A DNA stretch of 64,000 nucleotides from Jatrophihabitans cynanchi (GTDB lineage Bacteria > Actinomycetota > Actinomycetes > Mycobacteriales > Jatrophihabitantaceae): positions 2,914,001-2,978,000 of the forward strand of contig NZ_CP097463.1 of assembly GCF_027247405.1 (NCBI RefSeq), read 5' to 3'. A program made the position numbers and the translations under genes. The notes below the pieces were generated by a model. It was given only the letters and a program-made list of their open reading frames with translations. It was not told the origin of the DNA and searched no databases. Below, piece after piece: positions 8,754-17,553 of this stretch (position 1 is the stretch's first letter; each line of letters starts with the position of its first letter).

Positions 8754-8888
8754 CGCGGACGCGCGCTCATCGGCATGTTCGGACGGTTCGGTCGCCGAAC
8801 GGACCGCAGTGCTCGAATAGGACCACCTAGCCGGCGTTGCCGCGAGGCGCGTTCGACTCCCTTGTCCTGCGATCGGCCTGAGCCTGCC

Positions 8889-9707
8889 TCAGCGCAGTGG
8901 CGGGTTGCGCGGCGTCAGGCCGGCCAGGTGGGCGCGGCTGAGCAGGGTGTCTACGGCGGCGTAGCCCTCCTCACCCAGGTCGCGGGTGAACTCGTTGACG
9001 TACAGGTCGATGTGCCGGCGCTGCACGTCCGGCGACATCTCGTCGGCGTGCTCGGCGACGTACGCGGCCGACGCGTCCGGGTGCGCCCACGCGTACTCGA
9101 CGGACGCGCGCAACACCGCGGTCAGCGCGCCCGCGTCCAGGTCGCGGCGGGCCAGGTCGCGGCGGGCCAGGATCGCGCCGAGTGGGATGGGCAGCCCGGT
9201 GTCCTGCTCCCACCACTCGCCGAGGTCGACGAGGGACGTCAGCCCGTACTGGCCGTAGGTGAACCGGGCCTCGTGGATCACCAGGCCGGCGTCGTAGGCG
9301 CCGTCGCGCACCGCCGGCATGATCTGTGTGAACGGCACGACGTCGATCCGCGCCGGACGGCGCCCGGCGGCCCACAGCCGGAACAGCAGGTACGCGGTCG
9401 AGCGCTCCGAGGGCACCGCCACGGTCGCGCCGTCGATAGATTCGCGGCCGTCGCGGGTGAGCACCAGCGGGCCGCAGCCGCGACCCAGCGCACCGCCCGC
9501 GGGCAGCAGCGCGTAACGGTCCAGCAGCCAGGGCAGCGCCGCGTACGACACCTTCACCACGTCGAACTCGCCGCGCTCGGCGGCGGTGTTGGTAATGTCG
9601 ATGTCCGCGTAGGTGACCTCGGTCGGCGGGGCGTCCGGGATCAGCCCGTGCGTCCAGGCGTGGAAGACGAACGTGTCGTTCGGGCAGGGCGAGTAGGCGA
9701 GCTTCAC
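8889..9707 (-). CDS. mqnD: 1,4-dihydroxy-6-naphthoate synthase MqnD
   Basis: 272 aa from the GTG at 9707. The opening VKLAYSPCPNDTFVFHAW is diagnostic for MqnD, and GLVIHEARFTYGQYGL matches the periplasmic-binding-protein-like fold of the family. The enzyme converts cyclic de-hypoxanthinyl futalosine to 1,4-dihydroxy-6-naphthoate in the futalosine route to menaquinone. Its start overlaps the stop of mqnB by 4 bp (GTGA), so the two are translationally coupled. Presence of this pathway separates the organism from mycobacteria, which use the classical Men route. Confidence 0.95.
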   Translation of the reverse strand: MKLAYSPCPNDTFVFHAWTHGLIPDAPPTEVTYADIDITNTAAERGEFDVVKVSYAALPWLLDRYALLPAGGALGRGCGPLVLTRDGRESIDGATVAVPSERSTAYLLFRLWAAGRRPARIDVVPFTQIMPAVRDGAYDAGLVIHEARFTYGQYGLTSLVDLGEWWEQDTGLPIPLGAILARRDLARRDLDAGALTAVLRASVEYAWAHPDASAAYVAEHADEMSPDVQRRHIDLYVNEFTRDLGEEGYAAVDTLLSRAHLAGLTPRNPPLR

Positions 9708-10324
9708 GGCACCAATCCTGCCGCGACCGCAGCGACGGCCACGCCCAGGGCACCGAGTGCCTCCGGGATGCGCCAGGCGGAGCGATCGCGGGGCCCGACG
9801 GGGTTGCTGATCGCGCGCAGCTCGGCGTAGCGGACGCCGTGCAGCACGGCCGCCGCGGCCACGCCCGCGCCCTCCATGCCCTCGGCGACCGCGTCCGGGA
9901 ACCGCTCGACCAGCCGGGCGGCGGTGTCGGCGGTGCCGGTGACGGTCGCGACGGTGAGCACGCTGCCGAGGTGCCCGCCGGTGCGGTCGACCAGCTCGAC
10001 GGCCAGCTTCGGGTCGACGTCGTAGCTGTCGACGCCGAAGCCCGCGACCGACGCCGGGACGTACCCGTCGGCGGTCTGCACGCCCAGATCGGCGAACACG
10101 ATCCGGGACGCGACCGCGATCTCGCCGATCCCGACCGGCCCGAAGCCGCCGCCGATGCCCGCGCTCAGCACGAGATCGTGGGTGCCAGCGGCAAGCGCGG
10201 CCGAGGCGGCGGCCGCGGCGGCGGCCGGCCCGACGCCGCCGACGATCACCGCGACCTCCGGCGACGCGGCGCGGATCGCGGCGCACTCGGCGTCGACGGC
10301 GGTGACGACCAGCAGGCGGGTCAC
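9704..10324 (-). CDS. mqnB: Futalosine hydrolase MqnB
   Basis: 206 aa from the GTG at 10324. It is a nucleoside-phosphorylase-fold protein: glycine-rich VIVGGVGPAAAAAA, the SAGIGGGF turn, and DAVAEGMEGAGVA, where Glu and Met contact the ribose in MTA/SAH nucleosidases. MqnB cleaves futalosine to hypoxanthine and dehypoxanthinyl futalosine. The gene overlaps both neighbours by 4 bp (GTGA at each junction), forming a DUF2771-mqnB-mqnD operon on the minus strand. Confidence 0.92.
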   Translation of the reverse strand: MTRLLVVTAVDAECAAIRAASPEVAVIVGGVGPAAAAAAASAALAAGTHDLVLSAGIGGGFGPVGIGEIAVASRIVFADLGVQTADGYVPASVAGFGVDSYDVDPKLAVELVDRTGGHLGSVLTVATVTGTADTAARLVERFPDAVAEGMEGAGVAAAAVLHGVRYAELRAISNPVGPRDRSAWRIPEALGALGVAVAAVAAGLVP

Positions 10325-10776
10325 GACTTGGTCTGCGACACCTTCACCAGGAAGCTCCACGTGCTGCCGTCGGGCTTGCCGCCGTCGAGCTCGTCCACCC
10401 GCACCAGGAACGGGCTGCCGTCGGCGGCGTTGCTCGCCACCCGGTAGGAGTGGCTGTCGGTGATCGGCCCGCTCGCACCGAGCACCTTCGTGATGTCCTG
10501 CAGCGAGAGCGCCTGCACCTGCCAGCCGTTGGATTTGACCGCGTTCGGCACGTCGATCAGCAGCTTGTCGTCGGAGCCGAGGGTGAGAGTCGGCAGGTCC
10601 AGGGCCTGCTTGCGGCAGTGCTCGGTGTCGAAGCAGTACGTGGACGGGGTGATCCGGACGACCTTCCCGCCGCCGAGCACGCTGACCTCCGGGGCCGGCT
10701 TCTGGCACGCCGTCAGCAGCCCGGCCACGGCCAGCGCTCCGACGGCGACGGCGAGCAGGCGGCGGAACCGGGGCAT
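10321..10776 (-). CDS. DUF2771 lipoprotein
   Basis: 151 aa. A clear lipoprotein signal is present: basic MPRFRR, a hydrophobic stretch, and the lipobox LLTAC with Cys24. The mature domain contains two Cys (CFDTEHC) that could form a disulfide outside the membrane. The gene order MFS-DUF2771 beside futalosine genes matches the conserved DUF2771 context in actinobacteria. Role unknown. It lies 7 bp after the MFS gene and overlaps mqnB. Confidence 0.85.
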   Translation of the reverse strand: MPRFRRLLAVAVGALAVAGLLTACQKPAPEVSVLGGGKVVRITPSTYCFDTEHCRKQALDLPTLTLGSDDKLLIDVPNAVKSNGWQVQALSLQDITKVLGASGPITDSHSYRVASNAADGSPFLVRVDELDGGKPDGSTWSFLVKVSQTKS

Positions 10777-10783
10777 GGTGCTC

Positions 10784-12490
10784 CTAACGGGGATCGGTGC
10801 GCGGCGGCCCCACGCTACCGGGCCGTTGCTGCCGGCCGCGTTCGGATGTGGCCTGCTTCATGGCCCGCTGACGCAGCGTCAGCACGATCGCCACCGCACC
10901 CACCAGCACCGCGGCGACCCAGAACCCGATCGCGCCGCCGGAGTGCCTGCTGCTCGGCAACACGACGCCGATGGCGGCACCGACGACCCAGGCCAGCTGC
11001 AGGAACGTCTCCGAGCGGGCGAACGCGCTCGAGCGCATCGTCTCGGCGACGTCGCGCTGGATCAGCGCGTCCAGCGCGATCTTGGACAGCGCGTTGACGA
11101 CTGCGCTGATCAGCATGCCGAGCACCGCGAAGGTGATCGAGAACGTGATCGCGACGATCAGGCAGGCGGCCGCGGCGACGACCGTCGAGAGCAGGATTAC
11201 CAGCTCCGGCCGCCGCAACTTGATCTTCGTGCCGATCGCGGTGCCCAGGAAGTTGCCCACGCCCGCGGCGATCACCACCGCGCCGAGTTGCAACGCGGCG
11301 TCCAGCCCGTGGACCGTCGACTCGACGTAGAACGCCAGGTAGATCGTCAGCAGCCCGGACAGCAGGCGCAGCACCGACTCGCCCTGCAGCGCGGCGACCA
11401 CGTGCGGGTCGAATCCGCGTTGCGCCCAGGCGATCAGCCGCCCCAGCCGGGGCACCGGTTGCTGCGCGACGGGCCGCGACGGCTGGCTCGGGTGGCGCGG
11501 CGCGGCCACCGACGAATCGACCTGGGGCGGCAGCTTGAATGCGAAGAACGCGCACGCGCCGAAGCCGACCGCGGTCACCAGCAGGCCGAGCGTGTACGAG
11601 CCGGTGACCTTGATGACGACGCCGACGAACCCGCCCAGCACGATGGTGGAGCCCAGCCCGAAGATCGACAGCCGGGCGTTCGCCTCGGTCAGCTCCATGC
11701 CGGGCGGGACGAGGCGCGGCGCCGCGGCCGCGCGCACTACGCCGTACGCCTTGGACAGCACCAGCGACCCGAGCGCGCAGGGGTAGAGGATCAGCAGCTC
11801 GCTCGGGTGCCCGGCCATGATCAGCGCGAGGATGCCGCGGCCGACCGCGGTGCCGGCCATCGTCCAGCGCCGGCCGTGCTGGAACCGATCCAGGACGGGC
11901 CCGATCACCGGTGCGACGAGCGCGAACGGCGCCATCGTGATCAACAGGTAGAGCAGGACGTTGCCGCGCTGCGCATCGGTCGACGCGCCGAAGAAGACCG
12001 TCCCGGCGAGGGCGACCGTGATCATCGCGTCGGTGCCGTAGCTGAGCACCTGGTTCCAGATCAGCGCGGTGAGGCCGGACTCGTTCGCGCCGTCGGCCTT
12101 GCTGGCCGAGATCACCTTGCGGGTGATGGTGCGCGCAGCTCGGTTCGTCTGGCTGATCGCCGCGCGAGTGATCGAGAGCGCGGGCGGTCCCGGCTGGCGT
12201 GCGGCCGCGTCCGGAGCGTGTCCGTGGTGATAGGTCGGGTTGCCGAAGCCGTCGACCTGGGGTGGCGGGCCGTAGGACGGCGGGGGATAGCCCTGCGGGG
12301 GATAGCCCTGCGGGGGATAGCCCGGCGGTGGATGGCCCTGCGGGGGACGCGACGGTTGTGGCGGGGGCGGTTGTGGCGGGACGATGCCGGGTCCGTGACT
12401 GGTGTGCCCGGACTTGGAGAACCGCCCGCGCGGCGCGCCGCCCCGGCCCGGGGGGCCCGAGCGCGGGTGCTCGTCGCTGCGACCTGCCAC
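10784..12490 (-). CDS. MFS transporter with proline-rich N-terminal cytoplasmic tail
   Basis: 568 aa from the GTG at 12490, preceded by AGGA. The first ~110 residues are a low-complexity Pro/Gly/Tyr/Gln tail built on repeats of GYPPQ, which give the repeated DNA at 12285-12350. About 12 hydrophobic helices follow, with the MFS loop between TM2 and TM3 seen as GPVLDRFQHGRRWTMAG. The family is the conserved actinobacterial transporter next to DUF3027. Substrate unknown. The tail may bind partners at the membrane; similar proline-rich tails occur on divisome and cell-wall proteins in this phylum. Confidence 0.85.
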   Translation of the reverse strand: MAGRSDEHPRSGPPGRGGAPRGRFSKSGHTSHGPGIVPPQPPPPQPSRPPQGHPPPGYPPQGYPPQGYPPPSYGPPPQVDGFGNPTYHHGHAPDAAARQPGPPALSITRAAISQTNRAARTITRKVISASKADGANESGLTALIWNQVLSYGTDAMITVALAGTVFFGASTDAQRGNVLLYLLITMAPFALVAPVIGPVLDRFQHGRRWTMAGTAVGRGILALIMAGHPSELLILYPCALGSLVLSKAYGVVRAAAAPRLVPPGMELTEANARLSIFGLGSTIVLGGFVGVVIKVTGSYTLGLLVTAVGFGACAFFAFKLPPQVDSSVAAPRHPSQPSRPVAQQPVPRLGRLIAWAQRGFDPHVVAALQGESVLRLLSGLLTIYLAFYVESTVHGLDAALQLGAVVIAAGVGNFLGTAIGTKIKLRRPELVILLSTVVAAAACLIVAITFSITFAVLGMLISAVVNALSKIALDALIQRDVAETMRSSAFARSETFLQLAWVVGAAIGVVLPSSRHSGGAIGFWVAAVLVGAVAIVLTLRQRAMKQATSERGRQQRPGSVGPPRTDPR

Positions 12491-12581
12491 GTGCCCATCC
12501 TGCCGCACCGGTGCGACCTGCCGGAGGTGTTTGCCGGGCCTGGGTGCGCGGCAACCGGCGCTGATCAGCCACAATGGTCCG

Positions 12582-13331
12582 GTGACTTCGAGCCAGCTGG
12601 GTTCTGCGCCCGCCGATGCCGTCCTCGCCGCAGCGGTCGAGCTCGCCCGCGAGGCGGCCCTGGCGGTCGGCGCCGGCACCGTGGGCGAGTACCTCGGCGC
12701 CTACGGCGAGGGCGATCGGCTGCTCACGCACACCTTCGCGACCACCCAGCCCGGCTACGCGGGCTGGCACTGGGCGGTGACCCTGGCGCGCGCCCCGCGT
12801 GCCAAGGTGCCGACCGTCGACGAGATCGTCCTGCTGCCCGGCGACAGCGCGCTGCTCGCGCCGCAGTGGGTGCCCTGGCACGAGCGGCTGCAGGCCGGTG
12901 ACCTCGGCCCCGGCGACCTGCTGCCCGGCACGCCGGACGACCCGCGGCTGGTGCCGGGCTACGTGCAGTCCGACGACCCGGCGGTCGAGGAGGTCGCGTT
13001 CGAACTGGGCATCGGTCGCGAGCGGGTGATGTCGCGCGAGGGCCGGCTGGACGCGGCCGAGCGCTGGCACGACGGGGACTTCGGCCCGGACAGCTCGATG
13101 GCGCGGCAGGCGCCGGCGCACTGCGGCACGTGCGGGTTCCTGTTGCCGCTGGCCGGTTCGCTGCGCGCGGGCTTCGGCGTCTGCGGCAACGAGATCACCC
13201 CGGCCGACGGCCACGTGGTGAGCGTCGAGTACGGCTGCGGCGCCCACTCGCAGGCTCAGGTGAGCATCCCGCCGCTGTCCGAGCGCAGCGGTGCCCTCTA
13301 CGACGACGGCGACGAGCTGAGCCCGGGCTAG
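12582..13331 (+). CDS. DUF3027 domain protein
   Basis: 249 aa from the GTG at 12582. The body (EYLGAYGEGDRLLTHTFATT, then YAGWHWAVTLARAP) and the C-terminal CGTCGFLLPLAGSLRAGFGV with CGNEITPADG match DUF3027, a conserved actinobacterial protein carrying a Cys-rich, probably zinc-binding, C-terminus. CACAAT at 12570-12575 is a plausible leaderless -10. It is divergent from the MFS gene and overlaps the 3' end of the DUF2530 gene by 4 bp. Function unknown. Confidence 0.88.
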   Translation: MTSSQLGSAPADAVLAAAVELAREAALAVGAGTVGEYLGAYGEGDRLLTHTFATTQPGYAGWHWAVTLARAPRAKVPTVDEIVLLPGDSALLAPQWVPWHERLQAGDLGPGDLLPGTPDDPRLVPGYVQSDDPAVEEVAFELGIGRERVMSREGRLDAAERWHDGDFGPDSSMARQAPAHCGTCGFLLPLAGSLRAGFGVCGNEITPADGHVVSVEYGCGAHSQAQVSIPPLSERSGALYDDGDELSPG

Positions 13332-13585
13332 AGGGTGCGTCCCTCGCGGCGGTGCTTGGCCATCAGCAGGTAGCCGAGCAGTCCCAGCACGCCGCCCGCC
13401 AGGCACGTCCAGAGCCAGACCCGGTGATCGTGGCGACCCAGCCAGGACCAGAACGGCAGCAGCACCACGAAACCCAGGAACCACAGTGCGGTGCCGGCCA
13501 GCACGACCTTGCGGGCGTCCAGACGCACCGCCGGTGGCCGGGCCAGACCCCTTCCGGGGGGACCCGGCGTCGAGGGTGTGCCCAC
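13328..13585 (-). CDS. DUF2530 small membrane protein
   Basis: 85 aa with two hydrophobic helices (about residues 28-48 and 56-76) separated by WSWLGRHDHRVWLWTCLAGG, and a basic tail (MAKHRREGRTL). This matches the conserved two-helix DUF2530 proteins of actinobacteria, found beside DUF3027. The 3' end converges on DUF3027, and only 20 bp separate its start from the divergent NCS2 permease. Role unknown. Confidence 0.82.
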   Translation of the reverse strand: MGTPSTPGPPGRGLARPPAVRLDARKVVLAGTALWFLGFVVLLPFWSWLGRHDHRVWLWTCLAGGVLGLLGYLLMAKHRREGRTL

Positions 13586-13605
13586 GATGGTGCAGGCTAC
13601 CGCGC

Positions 13606-15090
13606 GTGACCCGCGCGACGAACACGCAAGCGCCCCCGGTGGCGCACCGTACCGGCCTCGACCGCTTCTTCTCGATCAGCGAACGCGGCTCGACCGTCAG
13701 CCGTGAGGTACGCGGCGGCCTGGTGACCTTCGTGACGATGGTGTACATCGTCGTGCTGAACCCGCTGATCATCGGCACCGTCCCGGACAAGGGCGGCCAC
13801 TATCTCGGCGGCGGCAGCGGGCCGGACATCGCCGCCGTCGCGGCGGTGACCGCGCTGGTCGCGGCGGTCATGACGCTGCTGATGGCGTTCCTCGGCCGGT
13901 ACCCGTTCGCGATCGCCACCGGCCTCGGCCTCAACGCGTTCGTCGCGTTCCAGGTGGCCAACGTGATGTCGTGGCCGGCCGCGATGGGCATGGTCGTGAT
14001 CGAGGGCCTGCTGATCACCGTCCTGGTGCTGACCGGGTTCCGCACCGCCGTGTTCTACGCGATCCCGCAGCAGCTCAAGAGCGCGATCGCCGTCGGCATC
14101 GGGCTGTTCATCGCGCTCATCGGCTTCGTCGACGCCGGCTTCGTGCGCCCCGGCGCAGGTACGCCCGTCGACATCGGCGTGGGCGGGCACCTGCGCGGCT
14201 GGCCGACGCTGGTGTTCGTCGTCGGCGTGCTGCTGATCGCGGTGCTGATGGTGCGCAAGGTCAAGGGCGCGATCCTGATCGGCATCGTCGTGTCGACCGT
14301 GCTCGCGGCGATCATCGAGCAGATCGCCAAGATCGGTCCGCAGACCGACGCGACCGGCAAGCTGGTCAACCCCACCGGCTGGGCGCTCAACGTGCCCAGC
14401 TTCGACGGCAAGCACTTCGGCGCCCCCGACCTGAGTCTGGTCGGGCACTTCTCGCTCGGCGGCGGGTTCAGCGCCGTGGGCATCGTGTCCGGCATCGTCA
14501 TCGTGTTCTCGCTGGTGCTCTCGGACTTCTTCGACGTCATGGGCACGACGGTCGGGCTGACCGCCGAGGCCGGGTTGCTCGACAAGGAGGGCAACGTCCC
14601 GAACATCGGCCCTGTGTTGCTGGTCGACGGCCTCGCCGCGGTCGCCGGTGGCGCGGCGAGCGCGTCGTCGGCGACCACCTACGTCGAGTCGGCGTCGGGC
14701 ATCGGCGACGGCGCGCGCACCGGGCTGGCCAGCATCGTCACCGGCCTGCTGTTCGCCGTGACGATCTTCCTGTCCCCGCTGGCGCAGTTCGTGCCGTCCG
14801 AGGCGGCCGCGCCGGCGCTCGTCGTCGTCGGCGTGCTGATGATGGGGCAGATCAGGAACATCGACTTCGGTGACTTCCAGATCGCGCTGCCGGCGTTCCT
14901 GACGATCGTGCTGATGCCGTTCACCTACTCGATCACCAACGGCATCGGCGCCGGGTTCGTCAGCTACGTCGTGCTGCAGGTCGCCGTGGGCAAGGCACGC
15001 CGGGTGCACCCGCTGATGTGGGCGGTGTCGATCCTGTTCGCGGTGTACTTCGCGATCGAGCCGCTGAAGACGATGTTCGGGATCAACTGA
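13606..15090 (+). CDS. NCS2 purine permease (AzgA-like adenine/guanine/hypoxanthine transporter)
   Basis: 494 aa from the GTG at 13606. The opening RFFSISERGSTVSREVRGGL, the first membrane helix with MVYIVVLNP, and SSATTYVESASGIGDGARTG near the middle are diagnostic of the AzgA branch of NCS2 permeases. About 13 hydrophobic segments are visible. It imports purine bases by proton symport. There is a possible functional link with futalosine hydrolase upstream, which releases hypoxanthine, but the genes are not co-transcribed. The PabBC gene follows after 7 bp. Confidence 0.93.
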   Translation: MTRATNTQAPPVAHRTGLDRFFSISERGSTVSREVRGGLVTFVTMVYIVVLNPLIIGTVPDKGGHYLGGGSGPDIAAVAAVTALVAAVMTLLMAFLGRYPFAIATGLGLNAFVAFQVANVMSWPAAMGMVVIEGLLITVLVLTGFRTAVFYAIPQQLKSAIAVGIGLFIALIGFVDAGFVRPGAGTPVDIGVGGHLRGWPTLVFVVGVLLIAVLMVRKVKGAILIGIVVSTVLAAIIEQIAKIGPQTDATGKLVNPTGWALNVPSFDGKHFGAPDLSLVGHFSLGGGFSAVGIVSGIVIVFSLVLSDFFDVMGTTVGLTAEAGLLDKEGNVPNIGPVLLVDGLAAVAGGAASASSATTYVESASGIGDGARTGLASIVTGLLFAVTIFLSPLAQFVPSEAAAPALVVVGVLMMGQIRNIDFGDFQIALPAFLTIVLMPFTYSITNGIGAGFVSYVVLQVAVGKARRVHPLMWAVSILFAVYFAIEPLKTMFGIN

Positions 15091-15097
15091 GCCGGAC

Positions 15098-17101
15098 GTG
15101 ACCGGGTCGGCGGCGCACACCGGTCCGGCCGCCGGGCCCGCGGTGCTGCGCGCGTTGCACTGCCGGGCCACGACCGTGCCGCTCGGGCCCGGGCCGCCAC
15201 CGGAGGCGGTGCTGCGTGCCGCGTCCGGACTGGACGGAGTCGTGTGCCTGACCGGCGACTGGGCCGGTGGCGCGCTGCTCAGCTGGGACCCGCTGCTCGT
15301 GTCGAGTGATCCGGCCGCGCTCGGCTCGGTACCGGCGTCGGCCGACGGCGCGGCCGACCTCGTCGGCGGCGGCTGGTTCGGCTGGCTGCCGTACGACGGG
15401 CCGGCGCGGCTCGCCTTTCACGACCACGTGTTGCGGCACCGCGACGGGCAGTGGAGCTTCGAGACGCTCTGGAGCGAGCAGCGTGATGCGGTGCTTCAGG
15501 CGCGGCTGGACGAGGCGAGCGCGTTGCTCGGTATGCAGGTTCCGGCACGCGAGCAGGCATTCACGGTCGGGGCGTTCGACGGCGCCGATGCGGGTGTGCA
15601 CCTGGCCGCGGTCGAGCGCGCGATCGAGCTGATCCGCGCGGGTGAGCTGTACCAGGTCAACGTCTGCACCCGGCTGTCCGCGCCGTTCGGCGGCTCGGCC
15701 GCGGCGCTGTTCGCGCGCGGGTCCGCTCAGCTGCGCCCGCGGTACGGCGCGTTCCTGGACGCGGGCGAGTACGCGGTGGCGAGCCTGAGCCCGGAGTTGT
15801 TCCTGCGGCGCCGCGGGCGCGACGTGTGCACGGCGCCGATCAAGGGCACCTGGCCGGGGACGTCCGGCGACGGCGCCGCCCGGTTGCGCGCGTCGACCAA
15901 GGACGCCGCCGAGAACGTCATGATCGTCGACCTGATGCGCAACGACCTGGGCCGGGTCTGCGAGACCGGGTCGGTGCGTCCGCTCTCGTTGCTGCAGGTG
16001 CAGGCGCATCCAGGGCTGTGGCACCTGGTGTCCACCGTCGCCGGACGGTTGCGTGCGGGCGTGGACGACGCGGACCTGCTGCGCGCCACGTTCCCGCCCG
16101 GTTCGGTGACCGGTGCGCCCAAGGCGGCGGCGGTGCGGGCGATCGGGACGCTCGAGGGCGGCCGGCGGGGCGCGTACACCGGCGCGATCGGCTTCACCAG
16201 CCCGTCGTGGGGCGCGCAGTTCAGCGTCGCGATCCGCACCTTCGAGAGTGCCGGCGGCCGGATCGAAATCGGTGTCGGTGGCGGGGTGACGGCCGACAGC
16301 GTGCCGATGCTGGAGTGGCGCGAGTGCCTGCACAAGGCGGCGCCGCTGCTGGGCGCGCTGGGCGCCACGCTGCGAGACGGCGTGGCGAGCCCGTCCTGCG
16401 CGCCCACCGCAGCACAACTGGCCGGTGGCGTGTTCGAGACCGTGCTCGCGATCGACGGTGCCGTGCTGCGGCTCGCCGATCATCTGGGCCGGCTGGAGCG
16501 GTCCTGCCGCGAGCTGTTCGGGGCCGGGCTGCCGCCCGGGGTGCCCGAGCGGGTTCGTTCGGCGGCGGCGGCGCGCCGAGGGCGGACGGCGGTGCGGGTG
16601 CACGTCTCCCCCGAACTGGCGGTCACCGTGACCGCCGCGCCCGCGGCTGAGCGGCCACCCGCGTCGGACGTACACACCGTCCCTGACCGGACCGGGTTGT
16701 GGCGGCACAAGTGGGCCGATCGGACTCACCTGGCCGCCCACGAGTCGCGCGGCGTGCCGCTGTTCCTCGCGCCCGACGGCACCGTGCTGGAGACGAGCCG
16801 CGGCAACGTGTTCCTGCTGGCCGGCGACGGAACGCTGGTGACGCCGCCGCTACGGGACGACCTGCTGCCGGGTGTGACCCGCCGGGCGCTGCTGGACGCC
16901 GCGCGCGATCAGGGGATCGCGACCGCGCTGCGACCGTTCGGGATTGACGAGCTGTTCGGCTGCGCCGCGTTCTGGACCAGCAGCCTGAGCCTGGCCGTGC
17001 CGCTCGCGTCCGTGGACCGGACGCCCCTTCCCCGGCGGGACAAGGAGATCGCCGTCCTGGCACGGGCGCTGTTACCGAGTGGCGATCCACCCGTTCGTTA
17101 G
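15098..17101 (+). CDS. pabB: Aminodeoxychorismate synthase component I fused to aminodeoxychorismate lyase (PabB-PabC)
   Basis: 667 aa. Residues ~100-430 are a chorismate-binding (PabB) domain with PIKGTWPG, DLMRNDLGRV and the late PPGSVTGAPK motif. Residues ~440-667 are a class IV aminotransferase fold (PabC) with the PLP lysine in RHKWADR (Lys538) and the cofactor loop ETSRGNVF. Together they take chorismate plus ammonia to 4-aminobenzoate for folate synthesis; the glutaminase PabA is not in the window. It starts at GTG 15098, 7 bp after the permease, so an operon is likely. Confidence 0.92.
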   Translation: MTGSAAHTGPAAGPAVLRALHCRATTVPLGPGPPPEAVLRAASGLDGVVCLTGDWAGGALLSWDPLLVSSDPAALGSVPASADGAADLVGGGWFGWLPYDGPARLAFHDHVLRHRDGQWSFETLWSEQRDAVLQARLDEASALLGMQVPAREQAFTVGAFDGADAGVHLAAVERAIELIRAGELYQVNVCTRLSAPFGGSAAALFARGSAQLRPRYGAFLDAGEYAVASLSPELFLRRRGRDVCTAPIKGTWPGTSGDGAARLRASTKDAAENVMIVDLMRNDLGRVCETGSVRPLSLLQVQAHPGLWHLVSTVAGRLRAGVDDADLLRATFPPGSVTGAPKAAAVRAIGTLEGGRRGAYTGAIGFTSPSWGAQFSVAIRTFESAGGRIEIGVGGGVTADSVPMLEWRECLHKAAPLLGALGATLRDGVASPSCAPTAAQLAGGVFETVLAIDGAVLRLADHLGRLERSCRELFGAGLPPGVPERVRSAAAARRGRTAVRVHVSPELAVTVTAAPAAERPPASDVHTVPDRTGLWRHKWADRTHLAAHESRGVPLFLAPDGTVLETSRGNVFLLAGDGTLVTPPLRDDLLPGVTRRALLDAARDQGIATALRPFGIDELFGCAAFWTSSLSLAVPLASVDRTPLPRRDKEIAVLARALLPSGDPPVR

Positions 17102-17111
17102 CTACACTAAC
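17097..17111 (+). promoter_or_regulatory. MarR operator overlapping a leaderless promoter
   Basis: GTTAG and CTAAC form a 5-bp inverted repeat with a 5-nt spacer directly before marR. The embedded TACACT (17103-17108) is a good -10 hexamer placed 7 nt before the GTG at 17116, so transcription would start at the start codon. Binding of the regulator here would block its own transcription and that of the overlapping MFS gene. Confidence 0.6.
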
Positions 17112-17115
17112 TACC

Positions 17116-17553
17116 GTGACTTCAGTGGCGCGCGGGACGATCGCGGAACTGGCCGCGCAACTTCGTCCCTCGCTGCTGCGGCTGACGCGAATCATTCGCA
17201 ACCAGCGCGTGGACATGTCCGTCAGCCTCACCCAGCTCTCCGCGATGGGCACGCTCAGCAAACGCGGCCCGATGAGCGCCGGCGAGCTGGCTGCGTGCGA
17301 GAAGGTGCAGCCGCCGTCGATGACGAAGGTGCTGGCCTCGCTCGAGGCCCGCGGGCTGGTGCAGCGGGCGACGCACCCCACCGACCGGCGTCAGGTGATC
17401 CTCGCGATCACGCCCGCGGGTGAGGAGCTGCTCGCGTCCGAGCGCCGCTCGCGCGATGCCTTCTTGTCCCAGCGCGTCGCCCGGTTGACGCCCGACGAGC
17501 GTGATCTGCTGCGCGAGGTCATTCCCGTGCTCGACAAGCTGGCCGAGAAGTGA
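17116..17553 (+). CDS. MarR family transcriptional regulator
   Basis: 145 aa. It has the winged-helix pattern of MarR proteins: QLSAMGTLSKRGPMSAGELA, a recognition helix VQPPSMTKVLASLEARGLV, then the wing with the conserved DRRQVILAITPAG. It probably represses itself and the drug-efflux-like MFS gene that overlaps its stop by 4 bp (GTGA), with the palindrome at 17097-17111 as operator. The ligand is unknown. Confidence 0.92.
   Translation: MTSVARGTIAELAAQLRPSLLRLTRIIRNQRVDMSVSLTQLSAMGTLSKRGPMSAGELAACEKVQPPSMTKVLASLEARGLVQRATHPTDRRQVILAITPAGEELLASERRSRDAFLSQRVARLTPDERDLLREVIPVLDKLAEK

Noticed and set aside
10815-13790. 991-residue open frame on the minus strand
   Set aside because: It runs out of frame through the MFS gene and opposite DUF3027 and the NCS2 start; no family pattern, low-complexity Arg/Gly/Ala.
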